From DASYXT01 sp035934555 (GTDB taxonomy: Bacteria; Verrucomicrobiota; Verrucomicrobiia; Limisphaerales; UBA8199), in the NCBI GenBank assembly GCA_035934555.1, contig DASYXT010000071.1:62001-126000 (forward strand): a DNA stretch of 64,000 nt. The letters run 5' to 3'. Position numbers and translations under genes: made by a program. This document shows, one piece after another, positions 60,441 to 64,000 of the stretch (the first letter of the stretch is position 1; every line of letters starts with the position of its first letter). Below the pieces are notes generated by a model, which was not told the DNA's origin, ran no database searches, and worked only from the letters and a program-made list of their open reading frames with translations.

Positions 60441-61955
60441 ATGTCTCTAAGCGTTGTCACATTGTGCCTGGCGTTCATCATCGGGATGTACTTCTACAAC
60501 AACCCGCTGCGCCATAGCGGGTGGTACGTTTTCCGTCGTTTCACCAACTGGCTGCCCTTGGGCATGACCTACGCCTTCCTGTACATGGGCCGCTACAACC
60601 TCAACGTGTCGAAGAATGCGATGGGGTCGCTCATGTCGAACGAAGATTTCGGCCTGATCTTCGCCGCCGGCACCTGGACCTATGCGCTTTCGTTTTTGGT
60701 CAATGGCCCCTTCGTTGACAAGATCGGGGGCAAGAAGGGGATCATGATCGCTGCGCTGGGCGCGGCCGCCGCTAACGTCGCTTTGGGCGTCGTGACTTAC
60801 CTCGTCCTCATGCACCGGCTTCACATCAAGTTGGTCCTGGTCTTTTCCATCATTTACGCCCTCAACATGTATTTTCAGAGTTACGGCGCGGTATCGATTA
60901 TCAAGGTGAAGGCGTACTGGTTCCACGTGCGCGAGCGCGGCGTGTTTGGGGCGATTTTCGGCACGCTGATTTCCTTGGGAGTCTATTTTGCGTTCGATTG
61001 GGGTCAGGCGATCGTGGACATGACCAAAGCCAGGGCCGGTGCGCAACCCTCCTGGCTGGAGCTGCTCATCCGCAAAGTCTTTGCGCTGGACCACCAAACC
61101 GTCGATGCGACGTGGTGTGTGTTTTTCATTCCCGCAATCCTGCTCGCGGGCTGGGCGCTGCTGGACTTGTGGCTCATCAAGGATACGCCTGAACAAGCGG
61201 GGTTCCCGCCGTTCGAAACCCATGACGCCTCGACCGGCCTGATGCACGTTCAGTATTCGATGACAGATTTGCTGAAGAAGGTGTTCGCCAGCCCGCTGAT
61301 GTTGATGCTGGCGCTGGTGGAATTGACCTCCGGCGTATCGCGCAACGGCATCATGCAATGGTATCCGATCTTCGCCAAGCAGGTGAAGCAAACCGGCGCG
61401 GAAGCCATCGCCGACCACTGGGGTTTATGGCTCTGCCTGTTTGGCATCGTCGGCGGCTTCGCCGGCGGGCTGATCTCCGACAAACTATTCCAGTCGCGCC
61501 GGGGCCCCCCAACCGCGCTGCTTTGCGGGCTGATTTTGCTGATGGCCGGCGGCATGGCCCTCGTGCTCTTCCGCGCCCCCTGGTTGGTCGGCATTGCCTC
61601 GCTGATTATCGTCATGGCCGCCATCGGCGTGACCTCGTTAACCTCAGGCACCGCGGCCGCTGATTTTGGCGGGCGCAAGGCTACGGCAACTTGCTCCGGA
61701 ATTGTGGACGGCTTTGTCTATCTGGGCAGCGGCTTGCAATCGATTAGCCTTGGCTTTCTAACCGGCAACAGTTGGATTTGGTGGCCGTTATTTCTGATGC
61801 CGTTTGCCGTGTTGGGTTGCGGCATCGCTATCCGGTTCTGGAACGAGCTGCCGGCGGCCACCCGCAAATATCTCGCCGAGGTCGAGAACAACCCCGCTGC
61901 CGCAGGTGCGGGCCATACCCCCGAGCGGGTTATCGTGCCGGTACAGCCGCCCTGA
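60441..61955 (+). CDS. OPA-family MFS transporter (glycerol-3-phosphate / sugar-phosphate type)
   Basis: 504 residues with 12 membrane helices. OPA-family features: FLYMGRYNLNVSKNAMG after helix 1, NGPFVDKIGGKKGIMIAALG, SYGAVSIIKVKAYWFHVRERG and ALVELTSGVSRNGIMQWYPI. GlpT/UhpT relatives exchange phosphate for organophosphates; the substrate is not predictable. A GH15 gene starts 21 bases after its stop on the same strand, so the two may be co-transcribed. Confidence 0.88.
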   Translation: MSLSVVTLCLAFIIGMYFYNNPLRHSGWYVFRRFTNWLPLGMTYAFLYMGRYNLNVSKNAMGSLMSNEDFGLIFAAGTWTYALSFLVNGPFVDKIGGKKGIMIAALGAAAANVALGVVTYLVLMHRLHIKLVLVFSIIYALNMYFQSYGAVSIIKVKAYWFHVRERGVFGAIFGTLISLGVYFAFDWGQAIVDMTKARAGAQPSWLELLIRKVFALDHQTVDATWCVFFIPAILLAGWALLDLWLIKDTPEQAGFPPFETHDASTGLMHVQYSMTDLLKKVFASPLMLMLALVELTSGVSRNGIMQWYPIFAKQVKQTGAEAIADHWGLWLCLFGIVGGFAGGLISDKLFQSRRGPPTALLCGLILLMAGGMALVLFRAPWLVGIASLIIVMAAIGVTSLTSGTAAADFGGRKATATCSGIVDGFVYLGSGLQSISLGFLTGNSWIWWPLFLMPFAVLGCGIAIRFWNELPAATRKYLAEVENNPAAAGAGHTPERVIVPVQPP

Positions 61956-61976
61956 GCAGGTTCATCCCAAGCTAAT

Positions 61977-63791
61977 ATGCCTTATAAGCCCATTGAAGAC
62001 TACGGGATTGTCGGCGACCTCCACACCGTGGCGTTGGTGAGCAAGGACGCTTCGGTGGACTTCATGTGCTTTCCGAATTTCGATTCACCGACCATTTTCG
62101 CCGCGCTGCTCGATGACCGGAAGGGGGGCCGTTTTTCCCTCGCGCCCGAAATGAAAGGTGCGACCCACAAACAGATTTACCTGCCGGACTCCAATGTGCT
62201 CTTGACGCGATTTCTAGCGGAAGAGGCGCTGGTAGAAGTGTCCGATTTCATGCCGATTCTCGACCTGGGTCATGCGCACGACCTGGTGCGCCGGGCCAAG
62301 TGCATCCGGGGCGAAGTACCCTTTCGCATGGTCTGCGACCCGCGCTTCGATTACGGGCGTGCGGGGCATAGGGTGGAAAAGAAACGGGGAGAGGTTCTGT
62401 TCGTGAGCCAGGGACCCGACAAAACCGTGCTGCGCCTGCGCAGTGAAGTGCCGTTGCGCATCGAAAATGGAGCGGCCGTCGCCGAATTCAAACTGCGCTC
62501 AGGGGAATGCGCCGCTTTTGTGCTCGAAGACGGCCGGGCGGGCCGCGAATCGCCCTCGGCGGCGCCGGATTATGACAGCACCGCTTTCAAACAAACCATG
62601 GACTACTGGCGGGCGTGGGTGCAGCACTCGCAGTACAAAGGGCGATGGCGTGAGATGGTTAACCGCTCGGCGTTGGTGCTGAAGTTGCTGACTTCGGCGA
62701 AGTTCGGGTCGATCGTCGCCGCGCCGACGTTTGGCTTGCCGGAGGAGTTGGGGGGCGTGCGCAATTGGGATTACCGCTATACGTGGATTCGCGACGCCTC
62801 ATTCACAATCTACGCGCTGATGCGCCTGGGCTACACCGAAGAAGCGACGGCGTTCATGCGCTGGATTGAAGCCCGGTGCGGTGAGCTTAAGCCCGGCATG
62901 CCCTTGCAGGTGATGTACCGCATCGACGGCACCCAGAATCTTGATGAGACCGTGCTGCCGCATCTTCAGGGTTATCGCAAATCGCGTCCGGTGCGCATCG
63001 GCAACGGCGCCGCCAACCAACTCCAGTTGGACATCTACGGTGAGTTGATGGACTCGGTCTATATTTACAATAAGACCGGTGAGCCGATTTCGTATGATTT
63101 CTGGCAAAACCTGGTGCGATTGATCGATTGGACTTGCGATAACTGGCAAAAGCCCGACAAAGGCATTTGGGAGGTGCGTGGCGGTCCCTACGAATTCCTT
63201 TACTCACGCGTGTTGAGCTGGGTGGCGCTGGACCGCGGCCTGCGCCTGGCGCAAAAGCGGTCTTTCCCGGCGCCACTGGGGCGTTGGCTTCAGGTGCGCG
63301 ACGAGATTTACCGCGACGTGTATCGCAGCTTTTGGGACCCGGGTATCAAGACATTCGTGCAGTACAAAGGGGCCAAGACGGTGGACGCGTCGGCGTTGTT
63401 GATGCCGCTGGTAAAGTTCATCGGACCAAACGATCCGCGCTGGCGCTCGACCTTGCAGGTGATCAACGAGCACCTGCTCGAGGATTCACTGGTCTATCGT
63501 TATAATGTGCTCGAGGGCGCCAACACCGGATTTCCCGGCCGGGAAGGGACGTTTGCGGTGTGTTCGTTTTGGAATGTGGAATGCCTGGCGCGCGCCGGCG
63601 ACGTTAAGCTGGCCCGGTTTTATTTCGAGAAGACGCTCAGCTATGCCAATCATCTGGGGCTGTATTCGGAGGAGATCGGGTTGAGCGGGGAGCATCTGGG
63701 GAATTTTCCGCAAGCGTTCACACACCTGGGGCTGATCAGCGCCGCCTGGTCCCTGGACCGCGCGCTGGACAGGATGCAGAACCCTTCTTAA
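61977..63791 (+). CDS. GH15 family protein (glucoamylase / trehalase-like)
   Basis: 604 residues. The N-terminal supersandwich domain begins YKPIEDYGIVGDLHTVALVS and includes VDFMCFPNFDSPTIFAALLD. The (alpha/alpha)6 catalytic domain has the family signature GGVRNWDYRYTWIRDASFTI and the acid-bearing DKGIWEVRGGPYEF. Without a signal peptide it should be cytoplasmic; such bacterial enzymes hydrolyse trehalose or maltooligosaccharides. It ends by overlapping the convergent folC stop by a few bases. Confidence 0.92.
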   Translation: MPYKPIEDYGIVGDLHTVALVSKDASVDFMCFPNFDSPTIFAALLDDRKGGRFSLAPEMKGATHKQIYLPDSNVLLTRFLAEEALVEVSDFMPILDLGHAHDLVRRAKCIRGEVPFRMVCDPRFDYGRAGHRVEKKRGEVLFVSQGPDKTVLRLRSEVPLRIENGAAVAEFKLRSGECAAFVLEDGRAGRESPSAAPDYDSTAFKQTMDYWRAWVQHSQYKGRWREMVNRSALVLKLLTSAKFGSIVAAPTFGLPEELGGVRNWDYRYTWIRDASFTIYALMRLGYTEEATAFMRWIEARCGELKPGMPLQVMYRIDGTQNLDETVLPHLQGYRKSRPVRIGNGAANQLQLDIYGELMDSVYIYNKTGEPISYDFWQNLVRLIDWTCDNWQKPDKGIWEVRGGPYEFLYSRVLSWVALDRGLRLAQKRSFPAPLGRWLQVRDEIYRDVYRSFWDPGIKTFVQYKGAKTVDASALLMPLVKFIGPNDPRWRSTLQVINEHLLEDSLVYRYNVLEGANTGFPGREGTFAVCSFWNVECLARAGDVKLARFYFEKTLSYANHLGLYSEEIGLSGEHLGNFPQAFTHLGLISAAWSLDRALDRMQNPS

Positions 63792-64000
63792 CGGCTGGTC
63801 GGGGCAGGGCCCCATTCATTGAGCAGGCGTTCGTCTGGTGAACTCAGAGGCGAAAGCTGCAATAGCTCCATTGCTTCTCCGATCAGGTACAGCGACCCGG
63901 CAATGATCAGGAACCGTTCGGCGCAATTGTCATCGAGTGCCGCGCGTAACGAGTCGTACTCGGCCACGGGGGCCGAGGGGTTGGCGCGGTGGCAGACCTC
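63788..64000 (-). CDS. folC: folylpolyglutamate synthase, C-terminal end only
   Basis: The open minus-strand frame runs from the window edge to a TAA at 63788. Its last 70 residues include CAERFLIIAGSLYLIGEAME and end with LLNEWGPAPTSR, like the C-terminus of FolC / Mur-ligase-family folate synthases (GSLYLVGE motif). The start and ATP-binding domain are outside the window. It overlaps the GH15 stop tail to tail. Confidence 0.8.
   Translation of the reverse strand, partial: EVCHRANPSAPVAEYDSLRAALDDNCAERFLIIAGSLYLIGEAMELLQLSPLSSPDERLLNEWGPAPTSR

Noticed and set aside
1..64000. CRISPR arrays, tRNA, rRNA, tmRNA, RNase P and SRP RNA genes
   Set aside because: No regularly spaced repeats and no tRNA-like cloverleaf or RNA signature was recognised by eye in any gap; a covariance-model scan would be needed to be sure.

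Overview
This 64 kb window looks like chromosomal DNA of a GC-rich Verrucomicrobiota bacterium, most likely of the Pedosphaera/Limisphaera type (subdivision 3). That placement is inferred from several traits: stand-alone prepilin-like proteins with the segment FTLIELLVVIAIIAILAAM, many large exported proteins that end in a W...FYRLQ-type module, few clear Shine-Dalgarno sites, and a dense family of interspersed palindromic repeats with the core GCGGACTTTAGTCCGC. I recognised no rRNA, tRNA, CRISPR array or prophage.

Layout. 1-4.1 kb: two FkbM methyltransferases and a polytopic GT-C-like membrane protein. 4.2-4.8 kb: a small REP-associated (Y1/HUH) transposase between 70-bp inverted termini. 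4.9-7.8 kb: an exported pectate-lyase-like beta-helix protein. 7.8-11.1 kb: a tight minus-strand cluster of NfeD-like protein, flotillin, a PLDc_N-type small membrane protein and a beta carbonic anhydrase. 11.4-18.4 kb: housekeeping and small regulators (bifunctional nuclease, DNA polymerase III delta, STAS protein, Nudix, FmdB zinc ribbon, LysA, a Pro/Ala-rich exported protein, polysaccharide deacetylase). 18.4-22.4 kb: a methyltransferase, a MetX-like hydrolase fused to a zincin-like domain, TadA and a Nudix protein. 22.6-26.6 kb: a coupled GNAT / 66-aa secreted peptide / CstA set, then NadD and RsfS. 26.6-29.7 kb: a PQQ dehydrogenase with a c-type haem domain and a dihydropteroate-synthase-like protein. 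29.9-32.5 kb: a DUF3300 / DUF2950 pair. 32.5-36.7 kb: an NHL-repeat gene broken by one in-frame stop, a GH20-like lipoprotein and a GH18 chitinase-like protein. 36.9-47.1 kb: a hybrid sensor-ectodomain histidine kinase, two prepilin-like proteins, a SGNH/TPR membrane protein and a 978-aa adhesin- or CBM-like exported protein. 47.5-54.2 kb: a sugar operon (sugar-porter MFS, TIM-barrel glycosidase, 1228-aa protein of unknown family). 54.3-59.8 kb: O-antigen-ligase-like protein with TPR, FecR protein, CHASE2 adenylate cyclase. 60-64 kb: a 50-aa membrane peptide with its own terminator, an OPA-type transporter, a GH15 protein, and the 3' end of folC.

How it fits together. Exported and envelope functions dominate: chitin/hexosaminide/pectin-like polysaccharide attack, sugar uptake, glycan assembly and envelope sensing (flotillin/NfeD, FecR/CHASE2). 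This suits a polysaccharide-degrading, free-living heterotroph. The strongest unexplained signal is the palindromic repeat family: at least nine copies or parts. Several sit immediately upstream of genes and create false N-termini, and one lies in frame in the middle of the 1228-aa protein. The 50-aa and 66-aa peptides, the hydrolase-zincin fusion and the 1228-aa protein are the best candidates for undescribed biology. I found no self-contained new defence or mobile system.
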